Positions 32,400 through 44,000 of a DNA stretch of 59,837 nt are shown here, in pieces. Under the pieces are notes generated by a model. That model was not told the origin of the DNA. It saw only the letters and a program-made list of their open reading frames with translations, and did no database searches. Source of the stretch: Pseudozyma flocculosa PF-1 (lineage: Eukaryota; Basidiomycota; Ustilaginomycetes; Ustilaginales; Ustilaginaceae). Position numbers and translations under genes: made by a program. Location of the stretch: NCBI RefSeq assembly GCF_000417875.1, contig NW_006920893.1, forward strand, positions 397,636 to 457,472, in the 5' to 3' direction. Position 1 is the first letter of the stretch, and each line of letters opens with the position of its first letter.

Positions 32400-35300
32400 G
32401 CTTTGGTCGGTCGCCTTGGCCTTTGTCCTGCCGGGGTCATTCTAGAGTCGTCGTTGCTGCCTCGCTCGTCATTGTGGAATCCTCGTTTGTCCTCGTGCGC
32501 TACCGTCGTCGCCGTACAAATGTGCGTCTACCAGCCCTTTGCCCAGGAAAGGACAGTAGGTCAGGCACCAGCTTGCTCCGGACCATGTCTCCAGAATCTG
32601 CCCTGCACACAAAGCATGCTCGGACCGGACCGCAGGGTGGATCAGTCAAAGCAGGCCTACTTCCGCGCTTGTTGAGCATAGCCTCATTTCGGTGGAGGCG
32701 CGATGCTGTGCTCGTAGCCGTTCCGTTGCATGCCACCGAACGTATTGGCGGTGACGGGCGACGTTGGGTCATCAGGCACAAAGGGACGGCGGTTCAAGGC
32801 AGTGAGAATGCGCTCCTCGAAAACTGCTGGCACCAAGGATAGGTCGCTGCGGCCGACACTGGCGCGCCGAGGCGCTTTGGGCGGCGCGTTTGCGCTCCTT
32901 GGCGTGTTGTGTGGGCACGGTAAATTTTTGCCAATAGGAATGCTGGCGAGGACGGTTTTGCGGGCTCGTGGCCTTGCTGGCTACGACTTGAGGACATACG
33001 AGCGCATAGCCCGCCGCTCTGCCTGCACCGTTTGGGCCGTGGGACCTTGAGCATGCGGCGCCATCAGCCGCTCATCCACCCGGACTGCGCAGCGATGGTT
33101 TGGGCGCGGCAGGTCGCACCTGTCCGGCAGCGATGAGGACCATCGAGCCAAACGCCGCCGGTGCTCGTGCCAGCCGCAACGACACCGAGCCAGGTCCGTG
33201 AGCGCCTGACCTCGTCGCCCTGGAGCGGCACTGCGCTATGTAAGCTCAAGGTCGACGCCCGCCGAGCATACCATAGCGCAGACGCACATACGTACGTACG
33301 TACGTACGAGCATGATGATGTTAGACTCGGTTTCTCAGCCCGCTCGCCATTGTAGCGAACCGTTCACGCAGAAAGAGGGGGGAGGGGTATCGGATACCGT
33401 ATGGAACCTCGTCCCGCTCAAGGGTCGACGGGATAGTGGGCAGAGATGCGAGGGGGGGGGACCAATCGGGTCGTCAACGAGATACACAGTCGAGCTGATA
33501 GTGCCCGTCACGCCTGGTGCCCCGATCGGCGGAGGGAGGGAGCCGAGGCAGGTCGCGAGTCCAGCTGTCTTTCACGTGTTTCCCTCCTCGTCGTCGTCGG
33601 CGTCGGGGCATGGAAGCCGCACCTCGACGCGCCCGGCGGCTCCCCACTCTATCTTGACTCCGCGGACCTCGCCTACGCCTTTGACACCTGCCGGCCTGCC
33701 TGCCTACCTGCCTGCCTGCTGCCGTGAGTGACTCTGAACTCGTGCCATTGGGCCTCGATACAGCGCGGAGAAGAACGAGTGAGCGTGCGAGCGCAGTAGA
33801 CAAGATGTATGGTGCGAGTGTACCAAAGTCGTTGGGGCCGAGGCGCACAAGCATCGTAGCGGAGCGTGGGTGGCCCAACGGCCGTCGTCGCATGTACACA
33901 GTTACTACTATTGTATGTACGACGGCGTCTAGCGTGTTGGGCGACAGCTCGATGGCTCGTACCGGTACCACATAAGACGGCGCGCCACCGACGTACTGCT
34001 TGCGAAATGGTTGCGGCTTGGGGCCTTAGCTTGTTTGGCCGGCTGAGACGTACGGCACTCTTTGATCGGCGCTCGCCTGCCGTCGGCTGCTGGCACTTGG
34101 CTGTTGGCCGGCTGCTTCGACGCCAGCCTAACCATAGCCTAGCCCAGCTCGTCTCTCGGCTGCGATGTGAGCAAGCGCGGATCCAACGCACGCACACGAG
34201 ATGCGTGCTGAAACGAGCGGACCCCTACCTAGCCTTGCCTGGCCTACGGTACAGTAGGGTAGGGTAGCGTAGCCGCCATCGGCCTCGCTTCTCGTCCGCT
34301 CTAGGCGCTCGTCGTCGTCCTCTTGCTTGGCCTGCCGCACAGGAGCCACAGACAGACGCAATGGAAGCGCAGCGATACGGTGTTCAGACCGCATCGGTGC
34401 GGGCAGAGATTGAGACAGGCAAGCCAAGGCAGGGCAGGGCAGGGCAAGGCAAGGCACGGCACATCGACGCCAAGTGATGCGAGGCCATCAGACGAGAACG
34501 ACCGAGGCTGCTCACCGTCAACACGCCGGCGCCCGTGTAGGTACTCACCAGCGATGCCTACCAGTCCGGTCCAACGGCCCTTCTGGCCTCTTTCTCGTTC
34601 AAGTCGACCGGCGGTGCGAGCCAGAGCCGCCAACCGCGCGCTGACCGTCACGGTGGCAGCACAGCAACCAGCATGCTCCGCACCCTTAGCTCTCTTCTTG
34701 CCACTAGCGCACCAGCGGCGGCGCAGCAACCTTGTGGATCCGGGATGCCGCGCCAAACCACCCCCACCATGCCAACCGTCAAGTGGGGCGGCTCTCTCTC
34801 TCTCTCTTTCTCTTTCTGTCTTGTCATCCTGCCGACGTCGGAGACGTAACGGACCTTCGCATCCCGGACCCACTTCATCGTCATCCTCGCCTGAGGCGGA
34901 CTTGAACAAACGCAGCCAGCCCAAAGTAGACCCGTGTCGGTGGATCGGCAGTCTATCGAGGGCCCCTGGTGCTCGTGCCCAAGCAGTAATGACAGGACAA
35001 TCAGATTGGGGCCGTACACGCTGCCCGCCCCGCCCAACCGAGGTCGCGCGAGCATCCTCGTCTGTCCCCGGCCTCTGTCTAATCTCACGGACACCGCGGA
35101 GACAGGTCTAGGTGCCGCTGCCCATCAGCGGTACGTGCGGTCTACAGCGGACCCCGCTTCCATGGGCGGGTGCTCGGCTGCTTGCTCTTCGACAAGCTGC
35201 TACTTGTATGTACATACATACGCTCCCGGCTCGGGGGACCTATAAGAAGGCGGCGGGGCACCTTTGTCCTCTGCCTCTCCTGGCCCGCCCATCAGCTCCC

Positions 35301-35421
35301 CCTCCCCAGCCAACCCCCCCTCCCACGATCCTTTCTCTCTCCCTCCTCTCTCTCTCTCTCTTTCTCTCTCCCGACGACCCTGCTTTGGAACACTCCCTTC
35401 GCATCCTCCCCGCCGCCCACC
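32400..35421. other. 3 kb spacer upstream of the FAD-linked oxidase
   Basis: Two simple repeats are present: (ACGT)n at about 33288-33309 and a CT-rich stretch at 34795-34818. CT-rich leader sequence occupies 35270-35400. CTATAAG at 35240-35246, about 180 nt before the ATG, is a probable TATA box. No gene or tRNA is seen. Confidence 0.45.
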
Positions 35422-37023
35422 ATGGCCGAGCTCAACAGGACGCTGCGTGCGCTCCTCGTGACGCTGCTCGTGTGCGCAGCCGCGATCCCGCTTGCCACGT
35501 CGACCCTCTCTTCGCCCTCGCCTCTGGACAGCGACGTCGTGCACGATGCCCCGCTCGGCCGCACCCTCGACCAGGTGGGCTCCGAGCTCGACGACGCGAG
35601 GCTGGTGCGCCGCTTTGTCAACGCGACGGAGCTGGCGGCGTGCAAGGACCTCGACAAGCTCGACAAGAAGGACAAGCGGAGCCAGGTCTTTTTCCCGCTC
35701 TCGTTCGAGTACGGCGACGGCAAGTCGCACTACATGGCGAGCTCGGCGCAGCCGTCGGCGTGCGTCTACCGGCCCAAGACGGCCGAGGACCTGGCGGCGG
35801 CCGTCAAGCTCGTCGGCGAGCAGCGCGTGCGCTTCGCCGTCTCGAGCGGCGGCCACGCGAGCAACCAGGGCTTCTCGTCGACCAAGGGCATCCACATTAC
35901 GCTGCGCGGCTTCGACGAGGTGAGCGTGGCCGCGGACCGCAGCTACGTCGACCTGGGCGGCGGCAAAAAGTGGGACGAGGTGTACAAGCAGCTCGACGGG
36001 ACGGGCCTCAACGTCGTCGGCGGGCGCGTGCCTGGCGTCGGCGTCGGCGGCTTCATCACGGGCGGCGGCGGCTACAGCTGGCTCACCAACCAGCACGGCC
36101 TGACGGGCGACACCCTCATCCAGGCCGACATGGTGCTGCCCGACGGCACCCTCGCCACGGCCAGCGAGACCCAGCACCCGGACCTCTTCTGGGCCATCCG
36201 CGGCGGCGGCAACCAGTTTGGCATCGTCTACCGCTACCGCCTCAAGGCCTACGCCCAGTCGGCCAAAATCTACGGCGGCACGCGCATCTACTCGGTCGAC
36301 CAGCTGCCCGCCCTCGTCAACGCCACCTACGACTTCTCCGAGAACAACAAGGACCCCAAGGCCCAGGTCATCACGACGCTCAACCACGTCGGCCTCGTCG
36401 GGCCGGGAGCCATCCTGCTGGCCATCTACGACGGCGATCCGGGCTCGACCAACCCCTTCGCCGCGTTTGACAAGGTGCCCTCGCAGAAGCTGCTGGGCGA
36501 CTTCAAGACGCAGTCGTTCAACGACGCCATCAGCGGCGTCCCCTCGGGCCTCCAGGCGGGCCACCGCGGCCTCTTCCACTCAGTCATGTTCCAGCGCTAC
36601 TCGAAGCCCCTCCTCGACCAGATCCAGAACCAGACCCTCTTCTGGGGCAAAAAGGGCCTGCTGCGCTCCCAGACGCTCGTGTCGTACGACATCGAGCCCT
36701 TTCTCTCGTTCAAGGACAAGACAAAGGACGCCGCCTGGCCCCACTCCAACGACGCCCTGCCCCTCAACCTCTACGCAGCCTGGGACAACCCGGCCGACGA
36801 CGCCTTCTGGCACAGCGCCATGAAGGAGTCGGCCCGCGTCCTCGCCGACCAGGCGCGCGCAGAGGGCCAAAAGGTCGACGACCTCTGGCTCTACCCCAAC
36901 TACCTCATCGCCGACACGCCCGTCGAGAAAATCTTTGGGCCCAACCTCGGCCGCCTGCGACAGGTCAAGCGCAAGTACGACCCGAACGGCGTCATGAGGC
37001 TGGCCGGCTACTTTGACTTCTAG
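35422..37023 (+). CDS. Secreted FAD-linked oxidase (PCMH/BBE type)
   Basis: A single exon of 533 aa starts in a CCCACCATGGCC context. It has a signal peptide (about residues 1-27, core LRALLVTLLVCAAAIPLA). The FAD-binding PCMH domain runs from about residue 110 to 285. Its flavin motif SSGGHASNQGF contains His145, the expected 8-alpha-histidyl attachment site. GVGVGGFITGGGGYSWLTNQ lacks the cysteine of bicovalent enzymes. WAIRGGGNQFGIVYRYRLKA marks the end of the FAD domain, and the C-terminal BBE segment reads VKRKYDPNGVM. Enzymes of this family oxidise sugars, alcohols or secondary metabolites and release H2O2. It converges with the SDR gene 270 nt downstream. The substrate is not predictable from sequence. 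Confidence 0.92.
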   Translation: MAELNRTLRALLVTLLVCAAAIPLATSTLSSPSPLDSDVVHDAPLGRTLDQVGSELDDARLVRRFVNATELAACKDLDKLDKKDKRSQVFFPLSFEYGDGKSHYMASSAQPSACVYRPKTAEDLAAAVKLVGEQRVRFAVSSGGHASNQGFSSTKGIHITLRGFDEVSVAADRSYVDLGGGKKWDEVYKQLDGTGLNVVGGRVPGVGVGGFITGGGGYSWLTNQHGLTGDTLIQADMVLPDGTLATASETQHPDLFWAIRGGGNQFGIVYRYRLKAYAQSAKIYGGTRIYSVDQLPALVNATYDFSENNKDPKAQVITTLNHVGLVGPGAILLAIYDGDPGSTNPFAAFDKVPSQKLLGDFKTQSFNDAISGVPSGLQAGHRGLFHSVMFQRYSKPLLDQIQNQTLFWGKKGLLRSQTLVSYDIEPFLSFKDKTKDAAWPHSNDALPLNLYAAWDNPADDAFWHSAMKESARVLADQARAEGQKVDDLWLYPNYLIADTPVEKIFGPNLGRLRQVKRKYDPNGVMRLAGYFDF

Positions 37024-37293
37024 AACTGTGGCGGGGGAGCGCTCCTGGACCCCACCTTTAGACTCGGACTCGACGACGGACCGATGCCGTAGAAATGCGA
37101 TGCAGACCTATCCGGTCCCCCTTTTGTTCTCTGCCGTCCCCCCGGCGGCTGTGACATCAGCATCACTCGCTCGTTTTATCCCTGCATGCTGCTGTGCGTT
37201 GGAGGGTCTCGATGGGCAGAGGAGCCGACGGGTGCGGCGTCCGCGTACAGCAGCGAGAGGTGGCAGCGCGATCGATGGCCGGTCGGGCCGCTC

Positions 37294-39382
37294 TTAGGCC
37301 TCGGGACGCATGCCGCCGTCGGGCTGGAGGTGCTGGCCGGTAAAGAAGCTGCCGTCGGGCCCGGCGAGGAAGACGTACGACGTGGCCACCTCGATGGGCT
37401 GGGCAGGTCGGCGCAGCGGGCCCTGGTCCTTTCCCAGCGCTGTCGCAGCCGCATCCGCCGTCGTAGAAAGAGGGGATGGGGCAAGAGAGACGCAGCTCGC
37501 GTGTCAGTACCGGTGCGACGGAGGGCAGCGGGGGGCGCAGGGCCGACGACGCAGTGTCGAGGCGGGCGCACGCGTCCGGGCGGATACGCACAGTCCATGT
37601 TGTCCGGTGGGTTGCTGGCGGGCTGGAGGGGCGTGTAAATGATGCCTAGCGAAGGGAGAGTAGGGTGGGGAGGTCCAGAAGCGAGCCAGCCTCAGTCAGC
37701 CTCGCCATGTCGCAGCGACGCGTGCATCGGATGCGGGCGAAGCAGCACAACGTCACGAACCTGGGTTGACGCAGTTGACACGGATGCCCTTGGGACCGAC
37801 CTGCTGCGCGAGCGCGCGCGTAAACGTGACGATGGCGCCCTTGGTGGCGCTGCCGGACGTGCAGCGTAGCGGAAAGGAAAAGGCCAGAGTCTCCCTGTCA
37901 GTCGGACCGTACCAGGCTGGACCGAAAGGAGGCTCTGCTGCGACGACGACGATGACGGACGACGCACCTGTAGTCCAGCAACATCGGGTTGCCCATGTTG
38001 GCCGCGACGCTGGCGGAAAAAATGACCGAGGAGCCGCGCTTCATCTTGGGGATGGCGTACTTGGCCACGGCCATGAGCGAGATCAGGTTGACTGCGGGGC
38101 GAGGGGGAGGGAAGGGTCAACATCGGATGAGTGTGACGGGAGAGGCACAGAGGGTGACGTCGGAAGTCAGGTTCGATCGCCGTCGATTGCCTTGTGGTCG
38201 GTCTTGGAACGGCGCGGCGCTGTGCTCACGGTTGATGGTCTTCTTGATGTTTTCGACGGGCAGGTCGCCGATGTCTTCGTACATGACCTGGCGCGCGGCG
38301 TTGGGGACGAGGACGTCGAGCTTTCCAAACACCTTGAAGTGTTCTGCGGGTCGCCGAGGCGGAGTGACAGGGGTGGTAGGGCAAGGGGAGCGGGGCTGGT
38401 CAGTCATCGTCGGACGAGTGGGGAGGGTTGCGGGGGCAAGAGAGAGGGCGACGCACCATCGACGATGCCGGTCCAGTTGGCCTCGTCCTGCAGGTCGACG
38501 GCCATGCCGTGCGCCTTGCGGCCCGCCTGCTCGACGAGCGCGATCGTCTCTTTGGCGTCCTGTCGTGTCCGACGTTGGGCAGCAGCGGGGCGGCAAGGCA
38601 GAGTGAGTGCGGCTGGGGAGGTCAGCAAGGGGAGCAGGTGGCGATCCGAGCTTGCGGCGCTTCAAACGTACCGACTCCTCTTCGGGCAAGTAGGTGAACG
38701 ACACGTCCGCTCTGAAGGGATCCGGAGCAGGTCGAAGAGGGAGGACGCCCGAGTGTCAGATCAGGCCCTCGAGGGTGCCAGCCTCTGACCGGCAGGCAAC
38801 TCACCCTTCGCGCGCAAACAGGACAGCGACCGAGCGACCGATACCTGCAGCAGCGGATGCGATCGCAGAGGGGAAAGCGCGTCGAGGACGCCCGTGTCAG
38901 CCTATCGGTCCGTCCGTCCATCCGCCACCGCCTAGAGCCTGTCCGTCTCGCTGATGCCGCTCGCTGCACCGCCCGCCGCCGTGCGCCGCGCCACGTACCA
39001 GAGTCGCCGCCGGTGATGAGGGCCTTTTTGCCCTCGAGCTTGCCCGAACCGCGGTACTCGCGCAGGTAGGGCTTGCCGTCGTCGCCCCAGAACTCTTGCT
39101 TTGTGAACTCGGCCTTGGCCCGCATCTGCGTGGAAGCGGGTTCGGACGGCGGTGGGGAGAGTGGGAGGCAGGAGCAGAGGAAATCGGGGGGGCAGGGGTC
39201 GTCGTCAGCCTTGTCGAGGAAGGAGCAGCACGTGCGATCTTTTCCGAAGGGGGGACACGGGCGGCAAGAGGGATGCTCACCTCGCTGTCGAGACCCGGTC
39301 CGCCGTGCTGCTGCTGCTTCTCGATCGACTCGACGGGATAGGCCGTGATGACGCCCTCGAACTTTTCCTCGCTGCTCGACAT
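37294..39382 (-). CDS. Classical short-chain dehydrogenase/reductase, ten exons
   Basis: Exons are 39281..39382, 38999..39125, 38805..38844, 38672..38711, 38457..38559, 38230..38343, 37968..38091, 37761..37849, 37592..37645 and 37294..37439 (939 nt, 312 aa). Every junction keeps phase and rebuilds SDR motifs. The cofactor loop is KKALITGGDSGIGRSVAV, followed by KLDVLVPNAARQV (NAA-type) and VIFSASVAANMGN. YSATKGAIVTFTRALAQQVG, where Y and K are joined across an intron, is the catalytic YxxxK. GIRVNCVNPGIIYTPLQP and YVFLAGPDGSFFTGQHL form the C-terminal part. Residues 1-75 before the fold resemble the N-terminal arm of the GSP39/glucose-ribitol-dehydrogenase-like SDRs, a stress-related group. 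The predicted protein is cytosolic. Nine introns in under 1 kb of coding sequence is far denser than in the neighbouring genes. Confidence 0.92.
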
Positions 39383-39970
39383 GGTGTCGCTGTGGGCGGG
39401 CGGTGGTGCTGGCGAGTGGCTGTGGTTGTGGTTGTGGTTGGGGTTGGGGGGGTGCGGAGGGTCAGTTTGGGGGGTGCGACGACGATGGTGGTGGTGCGGA
39501 GTCGAGTCGAGTCGATACAACGGCGGGGGGCGGGGCAGGCAAGGTGAGGAGCGAGGAGGCCTGCAAGCCAAGTCGAGGTCGGTCCATCGATGGACGAGCG
39601 GGCAGGCAGGCGCCACGACCGCGAGCCCGGCCGCTGACAGCTGCCTCCCCCTCTCTCCCTCTCTCTCTGAGACCGAGCGGCGCGGCTGCAGCGTTCCTGG
39701 CCTGCGACGATGGAAGAGGCCAGGAAGCAAGCAAGAGCAAGCAACGCGGGCAGTCCATCCACGACCGAGCGCCGCGTCGGACGCAGGCTAGGCAGGCTAG
39801 GCAGGCAAGGCGAGGCAGGCTGACAAGCGCCCTCATGCCTCCCTGCGCCACCCAAGTAGTCATCCCTGGACCCTGCCTCTGCGCACAGCTCCGTGACGTA
39901 GCGTCCCCGTACCCACCACCACCTCCCGCACACCTCCTATAGCCACCATTTCGAGCTCGTGACATGACGA
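39383..39970. other. Upstream region of the SDR gene
   Basis: This stretch contains GGTTGTGGTT repeats (about 39420-39450), a CTCTCT run (39650-39668) and AGGCAGGC-type tracts (39785-39825). No gene is seen before the tRNA. Confidence 0.4.
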
Positions 39971-40092
39971 GGCAATCTGTCCGAGTGGTCAAGGAGTACG
40001 TCTCGAACTAAAACGCCCGCGTGGTTCGACCCCCCTCTGGGGGAGGAAACGTATAGGCTCTGCCTGCACAGGTTCGAATCCTGTGGTTGTCG
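39971..40092 (+). tRNA. tRNA-Ser(CGA) with intron
   Basis: A type II tRNA folds by hand. The acceptor stem pairs GGCAATC with GGTTGTC, discriminator G. The D arm is TCCGAGTGGTCAAGGA, and the anticodon stem pairs TACGT with ACGTA. The anticodon loop starts CTCGAA, giving anticodon CGA (codon UCG). A long variable arm (AGGC/GCCT) and T arm ACAGGTTCGAATCCTGT follow. A 40-nt intron (40008-40047) sits after position 37, the canonical eukaryotic site, and can itself form a CCCCC/GGGGG hairpin. UCG is a very common serine codon in the surrounding genes. Confidence 0.93.
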
Positions 40093-40693
40093 CACATATC
40101 ATCGTGTGCCCTCGCAAGCATGCGAGGCGCCTCACCTTTTCTCCCCGCGCTCCTTGGCGGGGGTTTTCATCTTTTTTTCCTGTTCTTTTTTCGGCCTCCC
40201 CGCACTGTGGCACAGAGGAGGGGAGAGGAGGCTGGGCTGCGGTCGACCCGCTCCCGCTCTCGACTGACATACTCGAACAAGTTCGGGTTCAGGTTCGGGT
40301 TCACGTCCCATCGCGCTGGGCGAAAGGTAGCACACGAGTACCCTACCTTTGCAGCACCCTGGCCCTGCCCTGCCCTGCCCTGCCCTTTCGACGGCTGCCT
40401 ACAACGAGCGAGACCTTGACTGGGACCCCAAGAACAGGGGCAGGGGCAGGGGCAGGGGCAGGGGTAGGGGCCAAGGCTAGGAGGAGCACGGCCAGGCAGT
40501 ACAGTGCAACGACGACGACGGCGTGGCATGCGATCCGATTACGATTGCGATTGCGATTGCGATTGCGATTGCGGTGCCATGAACATCAATCGTCTACGAT
40601 GACGGGCGGGTTACTACACGTCCCCCTCCCTCTCTCGGCTTGGCTTCGCATCGACGAGCCGCCCCGTCGCCCAGCTGGAGCCAAGGTCACTAC
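40093..40693. repeat. Cluster of short tandem repeats between the tRNA and the antiporter gene
   Basis: Four different short arrays lie within 300 bp: GGTTC-rich units (40276-40306), (CCCTG)n at about 40363-40387, (CAGGGG)n at about 40436-40471, and (GATTGC)n at about 40533-40573. I see no gene. Confidence 0.7.
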
Positions 40694-41060
40694 TCACGAC
40701 CGGGACCCAGCAGGTACCGGCGGATCGTCGTCGCCCGGCATATCAATCATGACCCTCAACCCCCCTCCTCCTCCTCCGCCGGAGCCGGAGCTACCGGGCG
40801 GCGGGGCCGAGTTGGCATGCCTCACCTCGTGCCCTGCCGGTCCCCTCTCCAGAGGCCGGTCACCATCCCCATCCGCGTCGCCGTCGCCGTCGCCGTCATC
40901 GTCATCGTCATCGCCGCCATGGCCGGAAAACAGGTGCGGGTGCGAGCTGGGCCCCGGGTTACCCATCCCCTCGCCCTTTGGCGCGGTAAACGTCGAAAAG
41001 AAGTTGACCAGCCGGTTCCTGCCCCGCTCGGCCAGGTTGCCCAGGTCTCCTCCTCCTCCT

Positions 41061-41094
<34 letters not shown>

Positions 41095-44000
41095 CCTGCT
41101 CGACCTCGTCCGTCACCGTCGACGACGACGACGACGTGGGGCCGTTGGAAAACGACGTCGACGAGCTGTGCGTGCGCGTCCGCCGCGTCTCTCCGGCACC
41201 GGCAGAGTCGTCGCTGTTGTGCCGCAGCGGGCGGTGGTCGTGCGTGCCGTCGGCCACGTCGAGCCACTGGATGCTCGAGTGCCGGTTGTGCGCCCTGCCG
41301 CTCGCCGTCGTCCTGGTGGTGGTGGTGGTGGTGGTGCTGGTGGTGCTGGTCGTCGACGACCCTGCCGACGGTGCCACGGCGCTGCGCACAGACAGCCGCC
41401 CGCTGTCGTCGGTGTCGGTGCGCGCGACGGACCGCAGCGACCGGTCGTGCTCTGACAGGCCCGCGCCCGCACTCGAGCTTCGCGGGAAGAATTTCTCCTT
41501 GGCCGGGCTCCTCGCCTTGGCCTTGTCCTTTCCGCCGTCCGCGTCGCCGCCGCCGCCGTCGGGGGAGCACGTGCTCGGGCACTGCCCCACCTTGCGAAAG
41601 GCCCTCCGCTCCCTGACGGGCGACGTCGAGCTCAAAGATGGCCCGTCCAGGGGTGCCGAGATGACGACCGTCGGCCGCGACGCAGCGCCCATGCCACCGG
41701 TGGCCGCTGGCGCAGAGGCGACCGACGCCGATCCCGTGGGCGTCTTGGAGCCGTCGGCCAGGCTCTCGTCTTCTTCCTCGTCGTCGACGTCGTCGGCAGC
41801 GGCCTTGTCGCGCCGCCGGCGGCCCGACAGGCCAATCTGCCCGCTCAGCACCTTTTTGCGCAGCGAGAAGCGCTTCGAGCCGTGCGCACCGCCCGACACG
41901 TGCGACGCCGCTGGCGGCGGATGCTGCTGCTGCTGCTGCGATGAGCCTCGGCCCCCGCCTGAGCTCGTCGACGATCGCCGGCTCGTCGAAGGGTCGCGCA
42001 GCGTCTCCATGCGCGGGACCGCATCGCCACGGCCGAGGGGCGTGCTCGGCGGCTCGTCGGCCTCTTCGACCGACGCCATCTTGCCCCGGCTCGGGGCGGC
42101 GACGGCAGCGGTGGGCTCGTCGTGGTCCCGGTTGTCGCGCGCCCACGTCATGGCGCCAAAGAGCAGGGCTGCCCGCTCGTCGCGCTCGGCGGGCGATTCG
42201 GCCTCGGGTTCGGTGGCGGCCACGTATCGACGCTGCTGCGGCTGCACGTCTGCGTCCCTCTCGCGGCCCTCGCGCCGCTGGTCGACCCGGTCGTGGATGT
42301 CGTCGAGGGTCTTGCAGGGCGCTTGGCCGCCCTCGTCGCGCCCCGACTGGACGCTCGCCCCTCCAGTGGAGCCCCGCCTCCGCTTGCTCCAGAACTTGGG
42401 CACGCCGTGCTCCATGAGCCGATGCGCCGACTCGGCCGGGCTCCACTGGTGGTGCTTTTCGCTGCCGAGGATCTCGCCCACCTCGGCCTTGTTGCGCTGC
42501 AGCCACTGGTGGGCCGGGCTCTCGGCCTCGGCGAGCGACTCGGCCTCGTCGTCGGTCAGCTTGATGGTCTGCACCTTGGGATCGTCCGAGTAGCTCTCCT
42601 GGTACTCGAGGACGAGCTGCTTGCCCTCGACCCAGTCGCGCAGCCGCGGCCATTTGCCGTCCTCGCTGTCCTCGCTGTCTCCGCTCCCTCCTTGCCGCTG
42701 CGCTCCGGCAGCTTGTTGCCCGCGCCGTGCGCTGGCGACGTCGTCGTGGTAGAAGTGGGCCTGTCCCTCGCGGTCCTGGCGGCACAGCTCGTCCTCGTCC
42801 GCGGGTCCGATGCGGCCGCTGATCAGGTCGCGGTCCATGGGCGCTTCGCCAAGGTCCTGCTCCTCGAGCTCGTCCCGCGACCGCTGCTGCTGCTGCTGCT
42901 GCTGCGTCGGCGCCGCCATCGACGACGACTGCCGCCGCTGCATGGCCCGCTTGGCCTCGCGTTTGGCGGCCAGCTGGGCGCGGTAGCGCTTCATCTCGGC
43001 GCAGTTGTCACCGAGGTAGTCGCTGGCCGGGTCAAAGTGCTCGTCGTCGTCCCAGTCCTCGATGCCGTCCATNNNNNNNNNNNNNNNNNNNNNNNNNNNN
43101 NNNNNNNNNNNNNNNNNNNNNNNNNNNNNNNNNNNNNNNNNNNNNNNNNNNNNNNNNNNNNNNNNNNNNNNNNNNNNNNNNNNNNNNNNNNNNNNNNNNN
43201 NNNNNNNNNNNNNNNNNNNNNNNNNNNNNNNNNNNNNNNNNNNNNNNNNNNNNNNNNNNNNNNNNNNNNNNNNNNNNNNNNNNNNNNNNNNNNNNNNNNN
43301 NNNNNNNNNNNNNNNNNNNNNNNNNNNNNNNNNNNNNNNNNNNNNNNNNNNNNNNNNNNNNNNNNNNNNNNNNNNNNNNNNNNNNNNNNNNNNNNNNNNN
43401 NNNNNNNNNNNNNNNNNNNNNNNNNNNNNNNNNNNCCGATGGCGCCGCGGCCAATCATGGCGAGCTGCGCCGCCGACATCTTCTCGGCGCTGATGTCGTC
43501 GGCGTTGATGATGATGTCCTCGCCCGTGCGCACGCGGCGTACCCGGCTCATCCAGCCGGGCTCCTCGGCGGCCATCGAGGGGTTGCGGCTCCAGGTCCGC
43601 GTCAGGGTGTGCGCGCGCCGGTGCGCGTTCTTGCCGAAGGCGAAAAAGGGGATCGTGAGGCCGTGGACGATGATCGAGCAGAGGACGAAAAAGTAGACGA
43701 TGGGCTGGATGACGTTGGCCAGCACCTCGTTGACCGACCCGGGCGTCTCGGGCACCTCTTCGGGCATCAGGGTGCGGCCGAGGGTGGCGATAAAGATGGC
43801 GCCGCATCCGATGGGCCCAAAGTGGCCGACGAAGACGGCCTCGCGGAACGTCTTGACGTCGGGCATCCACTTCCAGAGGGCGAGGATGACGGGGAGGCGC
43901 TTGAGGAGGAGGACGAGGACGGTGATGACAATCAGGCGCCACACGCTGAGGCCGATCTCGGCATTGGCAAAGTCGTGCCAGGGGATCAGGGCGCCAATGT

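Noticed and set aside
40083..42593. 836-aa plus-strand frame
   Set aside because: Antisense of the antiporter tail; Ser/Pro-rich shadow beginning near the tRNA.
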